From Thermoplasmatota archaeon (GTDB lineage: Archaea > Thermoplasmatota > Thermoplasmata > Thermoplasmatales > GCA-001856825), in assembly GCA_023381415.1 (NCBI GenBank), contig JAMCUN010000022.1, positions 1-52,262 on the forward strand: DNA of 52,262 nt, in the 5' to 3' direction. Below are positions 33,520-42,803 of the stretch, piece after piece. How positions within the stretch are numbered: the stretch's first letter is position 1; each line of letters begins with the position of its first letter. The notes beneath the pieces were generated by a model. It was given only the letters and a program-made list of their open reading frames with translations, had not been told where the DNA came from and made no database searches. Made by a program: the position numbers and the translations under genes.

Positions 33520-34674
33520 TCATTCCATCTTATATACTGCAATTCCTGCAGGTATCTTTGGAAAGAAGTAGGTCGATTTAGGCCTCATTAGCCGACCGGA
33601 TCTGGCGACCTTCACGAATTGCCTCTTGCTCCATGGAGGTATTAGGATTGCCAGTGTTCCCTTATTACTGTTGACCATCTCCAGAGCTTCCTCCTGATTT
33701 ACTACGTACCTCAGCTCTTGTTCTGAAAAATTTTTGCTGCCGTTGAAGATGTCAGGCAAAATAAGCATGTCGGAATAATCAGTAAACTGAGCCTCTTCTA
33801 CCCCCATGTATCTCAGAGATGTTGAGGAAGTCTCCGTCGGGACTATTTCCCTCATCTCTCCATCGTAGATGGCCATCCTCTCCTCAGGCGGTTTCCTAAT
33901 TGGACCAGAAACCTTGAAATTTGAACTGACCCTAGTGAGTGCGCTCTGTCTGCTCTTCAATTTTGCTACCCTGTTTATCCCGTTTATAAGAAGAGACTCG
34001 CTGTATAGGGAGGTAAGGTAGCAAAGGACACTCAGGGTTTTCTTTCCTTCAGAAGCTCTCCTCTCGTTGATCTCCGTAAGCGCCCTGAACCTGTGGTGCC
34101 CATCGGCTATGTAACCGACAGAATGTAGCAAATATTTCTGTATGGATGATACGGAGTCAGACTCTCCAACCATATACACATAATTTCTTACCGAATCTGC
34201 ACTGGTAAATGAAAGGTCTGGTTTTCGGTTTGAGATCAATGAGTTCAACCTTTCATCGAGCTTCCTCAGAGGTACAACAACAAAGATGGGTTCAACCTGT
34301 GACATTAGTTCCTTAAATGTCCTCTTCCTGTATTCAACGAATTCCTCAAACGTATTTTCATGCGGGAAAAGTTTCGTCCTTTCATTGGATGGGTCTACAG
34401 CCCCGATGATACCTATTCTTGTCATATTCTTTCCGCTGAAGCTGAACTTCTGAACCAGAATAATGAACCCCTCTCCATGCTGTTTCAGTAGACCGTCGTC
34501 TATCATCCTTTCAAGTGTTGCCCTGCCGTTGTTTTTTGCGATCAGGTGCGTGACATTGTATTTCATTGAAAGGAGCCTCTTCATCTCCTTGGGGCTTATA
34601 GTGTCATAGCTCGGGGAGATGAAATCTCCCACTTTACCCGTGAAGACGTATGGAATGAAAGGGTTGATTTTCAC
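33520..34674 (-). CDS. DUF1015 family protein
   Basis: 384 residues, close to the usual length. Family signatures are the N-terminal SPSYDTISPKE, LFPHENTF near residue 100, YIADGHHRFRAL in the middle and KSTYFFPKIPAGIAVYKM at the C-terminus. The DGHHR motif recalls ParB-like nucleotide-binding proteins, which suggests a nucleotide or phosphotransfer role; this is inference. Upstream lies TrpB2 in the same direction, separated by 66 bases, so the two could be co-transcribed. Confidence 0.85.
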   Translation of the reverse strand: MKINPFIPYVFTGKVGDFISPSYDTISPKEMKRLLSMKYNVTHLIAKNNGRATLERMIDDGLLKQHGEGFIILVQKFSFSGKNMTRIGIIGAVDPSNERTKLFPHENTFEEFVEYRKRTFKELMSQVEPIFVVVPLRKLDERLNSLISNRKPDLSFTSADSVRNYVYMVGESDSVSSIQKYLLHSVGYIADGHHRFRALTEINERRASEGKKTLSVLCYLTSLYSESLLINGINRVAKLKSRQSALTRVSSNFKVSGPIRKPPEERMAIYDGEMREIVPTETSSTSLRYMGVEEAQFTDYSDMLILPDIFNGSKNFSEQELRYVVNQEEALEMVNSNKGTLAILIPPWSKRQFVKVARSGRLMRPKSTYFFPKIPAGIAVYKME

Positions 34675-34740
34675 AGTTCACCACTATATGACAAATTTGG
34701 AAATGCTTCCCAGCCTCAGATAATGGCGCATATATCCGAT

Positions 34741-36096
34741 TTAATCCCCCTGGACTATGGAAGGATAGCTGAAGTTGGTTGCCTCGAAGTCTTCCAGCTT
34801 CCCTGAATTGTAGAGCTCATACGCAGAAAGGTCAAGCAGGCCGTGACCTGAGTTGTTGAAAACAATCACTTCAGGGGTGTTATTCTTTCTGCATTCCAGT
34901 GCTTCATCTATTACGAACCTTATTTCATGCGCTGATTCTGGCGCAGGAATTATTCCTTCGGTACGTGCAAATATTGTTGCCGCCTCAAAGATAGCCGTCT
35001 GGGTGTATGAGTGGGATTCCATGTAGCCCTTGTGGATAAGATAAGAAATTATTGGGGCCATGCCATGGTACCTCAATCCACCTGCGTGTATAGGCGGATT
35101 TCTGTAATCGCTTCCCAGGGTAAGCATCTTTAATAGAGGGGTCAGATGCCCTGTGTCCCCATAATCGTAGGTGTACTTTCCCTTTGTTGTGTGTGGGACT
35201 GCAGAGGATTCGCATGCCACGAACCTAGCGTCGAGCTTCCCTTTCAGTTTCTTTCCCATGAAGGGAAGTGAGAACCCGCCGAAGTTTGATCCTCCACCGA
35301 TGTTCCCGACCAAAACGTCAGGTACCTCATCCACTATTTCCAGCTGTTTCTCCACTTCCTGTCCTATCACCGTTTGATGCATCAGTACATGATTCAGAAC
35401 TGATCCCAAGGAATACCTGGTGTTCTCGTGGGTAACTGCATCTTCGACTGCTTCCGAGATCGCAATCCCAAGCGATCCTGGATTGGATGGATCCTTCTTC
35501 CTGAGTTCCCTCCCATAGTTTGTCTGGTCGCTTGGAGACGAGAAGCACTTGGCACCCCAGGTCTCCATCATTACCCTCCTTCCTGGTTTCTGGTTGTAAC
35601 TCGCTGAGACCATGTAGACCCTTGCATGAATTCCGAAATAGGCAGCAGCCATTGCCAAAGCAGAACCCCACTGGCCAGCCCCTGTCTCAGTAGTCAGGTT
35701 TTCTATCCCCTGCTTAGCGTTATAGTATGCCTGGGCAAGGGCAGTGTTGGGTTTATGGCTTCCAGCAGGATTAACACCCTCCCATTTGTAATAGATTCTT
35801 GCCGGAGTCTTTAGATATTCCTCTAGCTTCTTAGCCCTGAACAATGGAGTGGGCCTTGGGAGCCACCTGTATGCTTCATAGACCTCCTCGGGTATGCTGA
35901 TATACCTCTCATTAGATACTTCCTGGAGAACCAGTTCCTTAGCAAACACCCTCAGAAGTTTCTCGGGATTCACAGGTTTCAGTGTTTCAGGGTCCAATGG
36001 AGGAGGAAGCGGTTCCGGTAGATCCGCCTGAATGTTGTACCACTTCGTTGGAATTTCATCCTGACTGAGAAATATTGCTCTGCCGCTAGATTTCAT
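34741..36096 (-). CDS. trpB2: Tryptophan synthase beta chain, TrpB2 type
   Basis: PLP enzyme making L-tryptophan from indole and serine. The long N-terminal part with EIPTKWYNI and [10 protein letters not shown], the PLP lysine Lys115 in GSHKPNTA, the TETGAGQWG segment and the phosphate loop GGGSNFGG identify the TrpB2 subgroup, which does not need TrpA. No trpA or other trp gene is adjacent, so it may salvage indole or act with a distant TrpA. The upstream region holds two inverted repeats that overlap the likely TATA box, suggesting regulation. Confidence 0.93.
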   Translation of the reverse strand: MKSSGRAIFLSQDEIPTKWYNIQADLPEPLPPPLDPETLKPVNPEKLLRVFAKELVLQEVSNERYISIPEEVYEAYRWLPRPTPLFRAKKLEEYLKTPARIYYKWEGVNPAGSHKPNTALAQAYYNAKQGIENLTTETGAGQWGSALAMAAAYFGIHARVYMVSASYNQKPGRRVMMETWGAKCFSSPSDQTNYGRELRKKDPSNPGSLGIAISEAVEDAVTHENTRYSLGSVLNHVLMHQTVIGQEVEKQLEIVDEVPDVLVGNIGGGSNFGGFSLPFMGKKLKGKLDARFVACESSAVPHTTKGKYTYDYGDTGHLTPLLKMLTLGSDYRNPPIHAGGLRYHGMAPIISYLIHKGYMESHSYTQTAIFEAATIFARTEGIIPAPESAHEIRFVIDEALECRKNNTPEVIVFNNSGHGLLDLSAYELYNSGKLEDFEATNFSYPSIVQGD

Positions 36097-36397
36097 AGTG
36101 CTGTAGTATAAACTATTACATTAATGTTATTATTATAACATTATAGTTTATAATCAAACTATACTGACTGTAATGCTACTTAGGCATAATCCCCCTATGG
36201 TAATGGTGGAGGGAGGGGCTTTCTTCCTCGGCTCTGCTAACATTGCATGTCTCTTAGTTGTATGTATAATGCATAAAGCTACTTCTGTCCTTTAAAATTG
36301 GGGAAAATGTTACCTTGGGTGTGAACTTATATTTTAGAGAAGAGTCAATGGTCATCAACCCAGTGAGTTAAGAAAAGTTCCTTGCTTTTCGGGGAGA
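36097..36397 (-). promoter_or_regulatory. trpB2 upstream region with two inverted repeats
   Basis: Two dyads sit 26-67 bases upstream of the trpB2 start: TAATGTTAT (36122-36130) with ATAACATTA (36135-36143), and TATAGTTT (36142-36149) with AAACTATA (36156-36163). The first covers a TTATAATAA box about 38 bases before ATG 36096. This is a good operator candidate. From 36170 to 36397 no gene or repeat is seen. Confidence 0.5.
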
Positions 36398-36472
36398 CGG
36401 GCCCGCGGGGATTTGAACCCCGGATCATTGGCTTAGAAGGCCAATGCCTTATCCAGACTAGGCCACGGGCCC
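36398..36472 (-). tRNA. tRNA-Arg (anticodon TCT)
   Basis: The minus strand folds as a standard tRNA: acceptor GGGCCCG/CGGGCCC, anticodon stem TTGGC/GCCAA with loop CTTCTAA (anticodon TCT, reads AGA), and T arm CGGGG/CCCCG with loop TTCAAAT. Discriminator G; CCA is not encoded. No intron. Confidence 0.93.
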
Positions 36473-36595
36473 ACGCTTGGTTCCAAGGGCAATATCTAAG
36501 GCATTATTATTCTTTGCTTGCAGCGTAGCTGATGGAGATACTTACCGGGATAATTTAATAGTTGCCTTTTTAAATTCATTGACGATACCGGACCG

Positions 36596-37189
36596 ATGGC
36601 CAAAAGGCTAGTGATAGCTGTAGCTCGTCACGGACAGACGGACTCCAATGTGAAGGGTCTCTGGGTTGGAGCTAGCGGAGACGACCCTCTCAATGAGACA
36701 GGAATGCAGCAGGCAAGAGCTCTAGCTCAGTCCCTCTCCAAATTCGATTTTGACTATGTACTTTCTAGCGACAAGAAAAGGGCTACCCAGACCGCTGAGA
36801 TTGTATCGAAGGCGATGAACGTTCCAATAATTGGTCAAAGGGAGATCCTCAGGGATAGGAATTATGGATATCTCGAAGGACTGACCACAGAGCAGATAAG
36901 GGAAAAATACGGAGTAGAGATGAAATCACTCTCCAAGGAGATAGATGACTTTGGAGTCACGGAGAATGTTGATTCCGTAGTCAGGAGGGTTAAGGAGTTC
37001 GTAGAAAGCTCAAAGACGATATTTGACGGTAAGAAGATCATTGTGATCACACACGGAGCCTTTATCAGGTCTTTCTATGAGATGTTCGTAGGAAATTCTG
37101 ATGGTATAAGGTTCACGAATTGTGCACATTTTGTCGTAGCATTTGAAGGGGACGACCCAAAGCTTCTCATGGATCTAAAAACAGTTTGA
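36596..37189 (+). CDS. Histidine phosphatase family protein (phosphoglycerate mutase-like)
   Basis: 197 residues. The catalytic RHG motif is ARHGQTDSN at residues 11-19 and the second histidine is in ITHGAF. The enzyme could be a small-molecule phosphatase or a cofactor-dependent phosphoglycerate mutase; the moderate length favours a phosphatase. A TTTTTAAAT element is centred about 25 bases before ATG 36596, giving a leaderless mRNA. Single gene between a tRNA and the RNase P RNA. Confidence 0.88.
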   Translation: MAKRLVIAVARHGQTDSNVKGLWVGASGDDPLNETGMQQARALAQSLSKFDFDYVLSSDKKRATQTAEIVSKAMNVPIIGQREILRDRNYGYLEGLTTEQIREKYGVEMKSLSKEIDDFGVTENVDSVVRRVKEFVESSKTIFDGKKIIVITHGAFIRSFYEMFVGNSDGIRFTNCAHFVVAFEGDDPKLLMDLKTV

Positions 37190-37221
37190 TCTTGAAATAT
37201 ATTAGGCACATCGGGGAATAA

Positions 37222-37227
37222 TATATA
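37222..37227 (+). promoter_or_regulatory. TATA box of RNase P RNA gene
   Basis: TATATA centred about 24 bases before the paired 5' end of the RNA. Confidence 0.6.
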
Positions 37228-37245
37228 CCGAGAGGGGATTTGGAT

Positions 37246-37545
37246 GTGGTAGTCCCAGGATGGCCGTCGCCAGAAATGGTGAGGAAAGTCCTCCCTCCAG
37301 GTAGCAATCCGGATAAAACCCTGGTCGAGAGACCTGCCTCTCCTCAAAAGAAATGACACAGTTTCGGTTAAGGATGAACCTTCTGAAGGGGACGTTCCCG
37401 AAAATTTGTTGAGACAGAGGAGAGGGGAATGGAGCAAACTCAAGCGGTTCCTATGACAGCTATCAAAGGAACGGGTAGAGCGCATTAGTCAAATGCCATC
37501 AACCCGAAAGGGCTAACAGAAGGAGGCTTACTCGGGACAACCTTT
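37246..37545 (+). ncRNA. rnpB: RNase P RNA
   Basis: Catalytic RNA processing tRNA 5' ends. Universal blocks are visible: GAGGAAAGTCC (about 37281) near the 5' end and ACAGAAGGAGGCTTA (about 37516-37530) near the 3' end. Helix P1 can form between GGTAGTCCC (37248-37256) and GGGACAACC (37534-37542) with one mismatch. TATATA at 37222-37227 is about 25 bases upstream of the 5' end. Ends are approximate. Confidence 0.9.
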
Positions 37546-37620
37546 ACTCTTGCCTGCTCTTGAGCGCTGATTCTGAATGATCTAAGCAAATTTTATAACT
37601 CCTCATACCATTTATGCACA

Positions 37621-38136
37621 ATGGAAGATGAAGTCTCAAACAGGATGGAAGCACTCCTTATAGCAACAGTCTCCCCTATGTCCAAGGGAGATATTTCAGC
37701 GGCTCTTTCTGTCGACCTAAAGGCAGTAAACAAATCCCTGAGGAGCCTTAAGAAAAGGTACGAAGAGACATCCCTGGAGCTGAAGACGATTGGACGAAAG
37801 TACAAGATAGGCGTGAAGGACAAATACAGTGAAGTTGCGTTCAAGTATTCAGAGAGCGAAATGAACAAGGGGGAACTCGAGATAATAGGACTTCTCTTCA
37901 GGAAAGGAAGGACTTATATCTCTCACGTGGAGAGACTCAGAGGGAAGAAGGCAGAGGAGGAGCTTGACCACCTTGGCAAGCTTGGTCTGGTTGAGATAAT
38001 TCACCAGGGAAGAAGGAGAATAGTAAAGCTCACCAGAACATTCTTCTCCAAGTACGGAAAAGAACTGAAAGAGAGAGTCAAACTGGAAAATACCCCCGAA
38101 CCTCAGGACAACAAGGAAGGCCAGGTGCAGAATTGA
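37621..38136 (+). CDS. scpB: Segregation and condensation protein B
   Basis: 171 residues with two winged-helix domains: residues about 1-75 (MEALLIATVSPMSKGDISAAL onset) and 80-155 (ELEIIGLLFRKG, HVERLRGKKAEEELDHL). It should bind the kleisin ScpA in an SMC-type complex. No scpA or smc gene is in the window. TTTTATAA near 37589-37596 lies about 28 bases before ATG 37621. The stop overlaps the purD start by four bases (TTGA), so the two genes are coupled. Confidence 0.83.
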   Translation: MEDEVSNRMEALLIATVSPMSKGDISAALSVDLKAVNKSLRSLKKRYEETSLELKTIGRKYKIGVKDKYSEVAFKYSESEMNKGELEIIGLLFRKGRTYISHVERLRGKKAEEELDHLGKLGLVEIIHQGRRRIVKLTRTFFSKYGKELKERVKLENTPEPQDNKEGQVQN

Positions 38137-39446
38137 GGGTTCTGCTTATAGGTGGGGGAGGAAGGGAACATGCAATAGGCCTGTCAGTCGTCAAGGCTGG
38201 CGGAGAAATATTCACCATATCGCCCAACAGAAACCCGGGACTGGATAGGATTGCTAAAAGGACCATCTTAGGCGATGAGAATGACAGGGATTTCGTGCTC
38301 AGGGGTGCGATGAAAGTCAAGCCGGACCTCGTCCTAATTGGACCTGAATCGCCTCTTGCCAGTGGCGTATCTGATATTCTCATCAAGAACAAATTTGATG
38401 TTTTCGCCCCATCTTCTGAGGCTGCAAGACTGGAAACATCAAAGTCGTTCTGCAGGAATTTCATGACTGAAAACAGGCTGGATGGAAATATAGAAGCAGG
38501 GTCATTCACAGACTCTAGGGAAGCAGAACGTTTCATCAGGCAGATCGACCACGACTTCGTTATCAAACCGGACGGGTTGACAGGGGGGAAGGGTGTAATG
38601 GTGCAGGGTGTGCACTTTAACTCCAGGGATGACGGAGTGAAGATAGTGAGGAACTACCTCAAGTCCAAGAGGGATAGGGTACTTGTAGAGAGGAAGGTAG
38701 TTGGTGAGGAGTTCAGCCTCCAGGCATTCGTGAAGGGGAAGAAAATATACTTCCTTCCTATTGTCCAGGATTACAAAAGAGCATATGAAGGAGATATAGG
38801 ACCAAATACCGGTGGAATGGGATCGATATGCTTCTCCGAGAAGGGGTTGCCATTTATAGAGGAAGGGACCCTACTGAAAGCCAAGAGCATACTCAGGCAG
38901 CTCGTATCAAAATTCTCTGAAATATATGCTGAATATGTTGGCCCTATCTATGGAGGGTTCATCTCCACACATGACGGTCCAAAACTACTTGAAATAAATG
39001 CAAGGTTGGGGGACCCCGAGGCGATAAACGTACTCTCTCTTATGGAAAACTCTGAAATGGAAGTTGCAGTTTCAATGCTTCACAGCAGCAACCCAAACCT
39101 TGAGTTCAGGAACAGGGTGAACGTCCTCCGGTATGTCGTTCCAAGGGGATATGGGAGCGATCCTTCGCCATCCGAGATTAGAATAGACGAGGAGGGTATT
39201 ATGCTCAGAGGACTCAAGTTATACTTCGCGTCCGTGAGCAGATCCGGCAACGTCCTGAAACAGACAAGGTCAAGGTCGCTGGCCCTGCTTTCAGAGGGGA
39301 CAGACCTGGAGAAGGCAACAAAAAGATTTGACAATATAGACTCCCTCATCATCGGCGACTACTCAATGCGCAACGACATCGGGTCCCAGGGGACGATGAG
39401 GAAAAAGAAGAACTTTATGAGGATGATCAGGGCTGGAAAAGTCTGA
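38133..39446 (+). CDS. purD: Phosphoribosylamine-glycine ligase
   Basis: ATP-grasp enzyme of purine synthesis making GAR. The N-terminal GGGGREHAIG, PDLVLIGPESPLASGV, the ATP-grasp DGLTGGKGVMV and the C-terminal NARLGDPEAINVL are diagnostic. 437 residues is full length. It starts with TTG 38133, overlapping the scpB stop, with a GGTG ribosome site about 6 bases upstream. The 3' end overlaps the convergent nep1 gene by 20 bases. Confidence 0.94.
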   Translation: MRVLLIGGGGREHAIGLSVVKAGGEIFTISPNRNPGLDRIAKRTILGDENDRDFVLRGAMKVKPDLVLIGPESPLASGVSDILIKNKFDVFAPSSEAARLETSKSFCRNFMTENRLDGNIEAGSFTDSREAERFIRQIDHDFVIKPDGLTGGKGVMVQGVHFNSRDDGVKIVRNYLKSKRDRVLVERKVVGEEFSLQAFVKGKKIYFLPIVQDYKRAYEGDIGPNTGGMGSICFSEKGLPFIEEGTLLKAKSILRQLVSKFSEIYAEYVGPIYGGFISTHDGPKLLEINARLGDPEAINVLSLMENSEMEVAVSMLHSSNPNLEFRNRVNVLRYVVPRGYGSDPSPSEIRIDEEGIMLRGLKLYFASVSRSGNVLKQTRSRSLALLSEGTDLEKATKRFDNIDSLIIGDYSMRNDIGSQGTMRKKKNFMRMIRAGKV

Positions 39447-40029
39447 AATGAAGGAGTTCCAGGACTGCTGGAACCGTGATCTCTCTTTCATATATCGAAA
39501 ATTTTCTTAAGCCGGATAAGTCTGAAATGAAATCCCCTTCCGGAAACCCCCCGATAACGTAGCTCAGCTGGTCGTTCATAACAAGGTCCCTCCTGCCTTT
39601 TGGATGCAGGACTACTGTGTTTCCTGCAATATCGAGGCTTTCCAGGTAATCCACCAGCTTCATTGTCCTGTGACTCCCTGTCAGGATATCCTCGACCCTC
39701 TCAACGAACTCCGAATAACTTGCGCCGATCCCCTCGAGGTCTCTCCTTTCCAGGATTATACCTTGCTTCGTGTGGATTGCGTATTCAAGTTTCAGGGTGT
39801 CTTTCAGCACTGACTCTTCGTTCATCCTGAAGAACGCATATGCTATGCTCGGAAATCCCACTCTATCAACCCTTCCGGGGAGGTGCCTCCTTATCGATGT
39901 CCTCATGAGATAGTTGTCGAGCAAAATATCTTCCTTCCCCCTCCTCTTTTGCATGTCCCTGATCTCATTGTCAGCTTTGAGAGCGTCAGGGATGAGCTCA
40001 AGTTCCGAATCGGCCAAAATTATGTGCAT
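39427..40029 (-). CDS. nep1: 16S rRNA pseudouridine N1-methyltransferase Nep1
   Basis: SPOUT-class methyltransferase acting on a pseudouridine in small-subunit rRNA during ribosome assembly. Nep1/Emg1 features include the N-terminal HIILADSELELIP, LLDNYLMR, LPGRVDRVGFPS, YAIHTKQG, SYSEFVERVEDIL and the knot region IGGFPEGDF. 200 residues, normal for archaea. Its ATG directly abuts the stop of the preceding small gene, so they form an operon. Confidence 0.85.
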   Translation of the reverse strand: MHIILADSELELIPDALKADNEIRDMQKRRGKEDILLDNYLMRTSIRRHLPGRVDRVGFPSIAYAFFRMNEESVLKDTLKLEYAIHTKQGIILERRDLEGIGASYSEFVERVEDILTGSHRTMKLVDYLESLDIAGNTVVLHPKGRRDLVMNDQLSYVIGGFPEGDFISDLSGLRKFSIYEREITVPAVLELLHFRLFQP

Positions 40030-40317
40030 CTAGCCGAAAATTGAGCCAAAGCTTTCGTTAGCTGCTTCCCTTTCCTTCTCCACTATATCTTGCACCTTCT
40101 TTACTTCTGAACTGTCAATATTCTCAGAAATTACCGAGAGCTCCTTTCTCGCCTTTGAAAGTCGTTCCTCTATACCCTCCAGTATGAGGTACTGGTATCC
40201 ATCCTTGCCCAGTATAGATGAGTCCTTTATTGTGACGGAGAGCCTGAATATTTCGTCCATCGATAATATTCGCTCCATCTCCTGCTTCTTTGTCACAGGT
40301 ATCTTGTATACGTCCAT
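40030..40317 (-). CDS. Small conserved-looking protein coupled to nep1
   Basis: 95 residues, largely charged and helical in its C-terminal half (residues about 45-90 could form a coiled coil). No recognised family. The stop codon is immediately followed by the nep1 start, so expression is coupled and a ribosome-assembly role is possible. This is inferred only from position. Confidence 0.65.
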   Translation of the reverse strand: MDVYKIPVTKKQEMERILSMDEIFRLSVTIKDSSILGKDGYQYLILEGIEERLSKARKELSVISENIDSSEVKKVQDIVEKEREAANESFGSIFG

Positions 40318-40340
40318 ACAACCTCAGGGAAGGAACCTAA

Positions 40341-41807
40341 TTATTCTTTTTCAATCTTTCTCTCCCATCTTCTCCTCGAATAAACTATCATACTCCCGGT
40401 CACCGCCACAAGGACCGTGACGGAAATCAGGAGGACTAGGAATGGAAGTTCATTCGGACTGCTTGAGACGCTAACGTAGGGCGTTACAGAGAGCGTCAAA
40501 TTACGCTGGCCCGTGCCATTGGTGGAGAACGTTACCATTGTCTCGTTCCCCGATCTCTGGACGGAATAATGCGAAAGGCTTGATCCGTTTCCGTTCACCG
40601 AGAAGCCAGTCACCGTGAAATTTCCCTGAATAACGATAACGAACTGCTGCGAGGCGTTCTGAACGAATTGAAAGAGCAGCTTACCCTGGCTGAAGGAGAG
40701 ATTCTGGGCAGTTATATTTGGCGAAAATGGTACAAAATATGCCTGGTTGTACACGTAAATTTCGGTTGTTGCATTTCCGATTCCACCATTTCCATGACCG
40801 ATCGTTGCACTCGATTGCAGAGAAGGCAGGAACCTTACGACTACGAAGCTCATGGGGGAGTTAACAGTCAAGACTGTGCTGTTAAAGGATGCCTGCCCGT
40901 AAACGTCAACTGATGCAACCAATCTTGAATTGCTGGTAATCTCGAACACCCTTTCATTCAGGTAAGGCATTCCAGGGAGCGAATATGGGTCCTGATCACC
41001 CCCACTATCAGCACCTCTTTCCCCCTCTGAAAAGGTGAAATTAAACCCGTCCGATAGCCTGATCGTCACTGAACTGTTGAACGATTCTGAGTAGATCAGA
41101 GGGAAGAGGCCGTCGGATGCCAAAATTCCTGACTGGATAGAACCGGCCAGGCTGCTCGTGTTCAACGAGATTACAGAGTTCCCGGGACTGGAAAAGGAGG
41201 ATATAACGGATACCGATGATTGGTTATTCACCAGGGAATAGTTCTGTATTATTCCCGGGTAATAATGGAAACTGGAATAGGATCCATAATAGAAGTTTCC
41301 ATTGTTCCTTAAGCTGCCAGAGGTGAAATTCAACTGCGATAGGGGAGAGTTTATGAATGACACAGAAAATCCTGCCATGGTACCACTATCGCTTATGAGA
41401 ACCTCGTCACCTGACTCAGAGACCATGCCGGTCGTAAGCAGTATCCCAAGATAGTTGGACTTATAAAAATAGAGGAAGTCAAATTCGTTGTTATATAAGG
41501 AAAAATTTCCCACAGCAGAGAACGGAATTGCCGGAACTATAGTTACGTTCCCCGTCCCCATCCAGGTGAGCGGTACCATTCGGTTCTCGTTGACATTAGG
41601 CAAATTATGGGAAAAGAATGGGGATGATATGTTGAAGTATCTGAATACTAGCACGTTTTGATTGCTTACGTGAACTGTAAAATTCACAATTCCGTTTGAA
41701 CTGAAGCCGTTGGTCCCACCCTGGTCGTCTGCCACTACCGTGCCATATGTCAAGGTTGATAATAGCACGATTGCGCAGATCAGCAATACCATACGGGCCA
41801 GCTTCAT
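40341..41807 (-). CDS. Secreted, C-terminally anchored surface protein of unknown function
   Basis: 488 residues from ATG 41807. Residues 1-25 form a signal peptide, and a single C-terminal helix (about 455-478) is followed by a basic tail RRRWERKIEKE, so the body faces outside. The ectodomain is rich in Asn, Ser, Thr and aromatic residues with many N-x-S/T sites. The frame remains open upstream to 42062, but that part is antisense to the Mrp gene and is not accepted; a TTTAATATT element about 27 bases before 41807 supports the start. No domain recognised. Confidence 0.75.
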   Translation of the reverse strand: MKLARMVLLICAIVLLSTLTYGTVVADDQGGTNGFSSNGIVNFTVHVSNQNVLVFRYFNISSPFFSHNLPNVNENRMVPLTWMGTGNVTIVPAIPFSAVGNFSLYNNEFDFLYFYKSNYLGILLTTGMVSESGDEVLISDSGTMAGFSVSFINSPLSQLNFTSGSLRNNGNFYYGSYSSFHYYPGIIQNYSLVNNQSSVSVISSFSSPGNSVISLNTSSLAGSIQSGILASDGLFPLIYSESFNSSVTIRLSDGFNFTFSEGERGADSGGDQDPYSLPGMPYLNERVFEITSNSRLVASVDVYGQASFNSTVLTVNSPMSFVVVRFLPSLQSSATIGHGNGGIGNATTEIYVYNQAYFVPFSPNITAQNLSFSQGKLLFQFVQNASQQFVIVIQGNFTVTGFSVNGNGSSLSHYSVQRSGNETMVTFSTNGTGQRNLTLSVTPYVSVSSSPNELPFLVLLISVTVLVAVTGSMIVYSRRRWERKIEKE

Positions 41808-41910
41808 TTGATTTACATCGTTTATCAATATTAAAGGAATGTGATACAAATTTCGAAACGGACTAAGAAGGGTTATTATTCGTTGTGTAGATAAAGGAGG
41901 AGGTGAGATT

Positions 41911-42777
41911 TTGCCTGGAACTATTAAAATTAATGAACCCGCTCCTAAGAATCCAGTGGATTTCAAGATCAGCGCTGAGAATGAGAACATAAAGAACATA
42001 GACAACGTGCTGGTTGTCATGAGCGGAAAGGGTGGGGTCGGAAAATCTACCGTCTCCACCAATCTGGCAGTTGAACTTTCATCAAGGGGCTACCAGGTCG
42101 GACTAATAGATGCAGACATGCATGGGCCCGATATTCCGCAAATGCTCGGCCTGGTTGATGACAGGCCTGTTATGGACGAAAACAAGAAGATTGTGCCGGT
42201 AAGATACAGCAACAATCTCAGGGTCATCTCCATTGAATACTTCCTGCCGTCCAGGGATACCCCTGTGATCTGGAGGGGAGCACTGAAACACAAGATGATA
42301 GAACAGTTCATCACGGACATAGCATGGGGAAAACTGGACTTCTTGATATTCGACCTTCCACCAGGAACCGGGGACGAGGCTCTCTCCATCGTGCAGCTGA
42401 TACCCAAGGTCACGGGATTTGTGATAGTGGGCACACCACAGGAAGTTGCGATGATCGACGTTAAGAAGGCGATTAATTTCGCAAAGCAGCTGAACGCACC
42501 TGTGGTCGGTCTAATAGAGAATATGAGCGGATTTGTCTGCCCACACTGCGGTGAGACCACGTTCATTTTCAAGAAGGGATCAGGGGAGAAGATTTCGAAA
42601 GAGTTTGGAATAGACTTCCTAGGTTCAATACCCATGGAGGCCTCTGTGGTAGAGGACGGTGACGATGGTACTCCTATGGTGCTTTCGCATCCTGAGAGCA
42701 ACAGCTCTAAGAGTTTCAAGAGTATAGTCGACAGAATCCTTGTCTACCCAGGGTTAAAAAAGTCAAAGGATGCTTGA
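41911..42777 (+). CDS. Mrp/NBP35-type ATPase, Fe-S cluster carrier
   Basis: P-loop ATPase of the Mrp/ApbC family that binds and transfers Fe-S clusters. The deviant Walker A SGKGGVGKST is at residues 39-48, DADMHGPDIP follows, and the CPHC cysteine pair near residue 210 is the cluster site. 288 residues. The start is TTG 41911 with a very strong ribosome site (GGAGGAGGTGA, ending about 5 bases upstream). It would serve the many Fe-S proteins here (Rieske, NapH-like, aconitase X). Confidence 0.92.
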   Translation: MPGTIKINEPAPKNPVDFKISAENENIKNIDNVLVVMSGKGGVGKSTVSTNLAVELSSRGYQVGLIDADMHGPDIPQMLGLVDDRPVMDENKKIVPVRYSNNLRVISIEYFLPSRDTPVIWRGALKHKMIEQFITDIAWGKLDFLIFDLPPGTGDEALSIVQLIPKVTGFVIVGTPQEVAMIDVKKAINFAKQLNAPVVGLIENMSGFVCPHCGETTFIFKKGSGEKISKEFGIDFLGSIPMEASVVEDGDDGTPMVLSHPESNSSKSFKSIVDRILVYPGLKKSKDA

Positions 42778-42803
42778 ATGACAGGGAAAATCAGGAAAGG
42801 CAT

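Noticed and set aside
41808-42062. N-terminal extension of the surface protein frame on the minus strand
   Set aside because: It is antisense to the start of the Mrp ATPase gene and lacks sense as protein; signal peptide and TATA box place the start at 41807.
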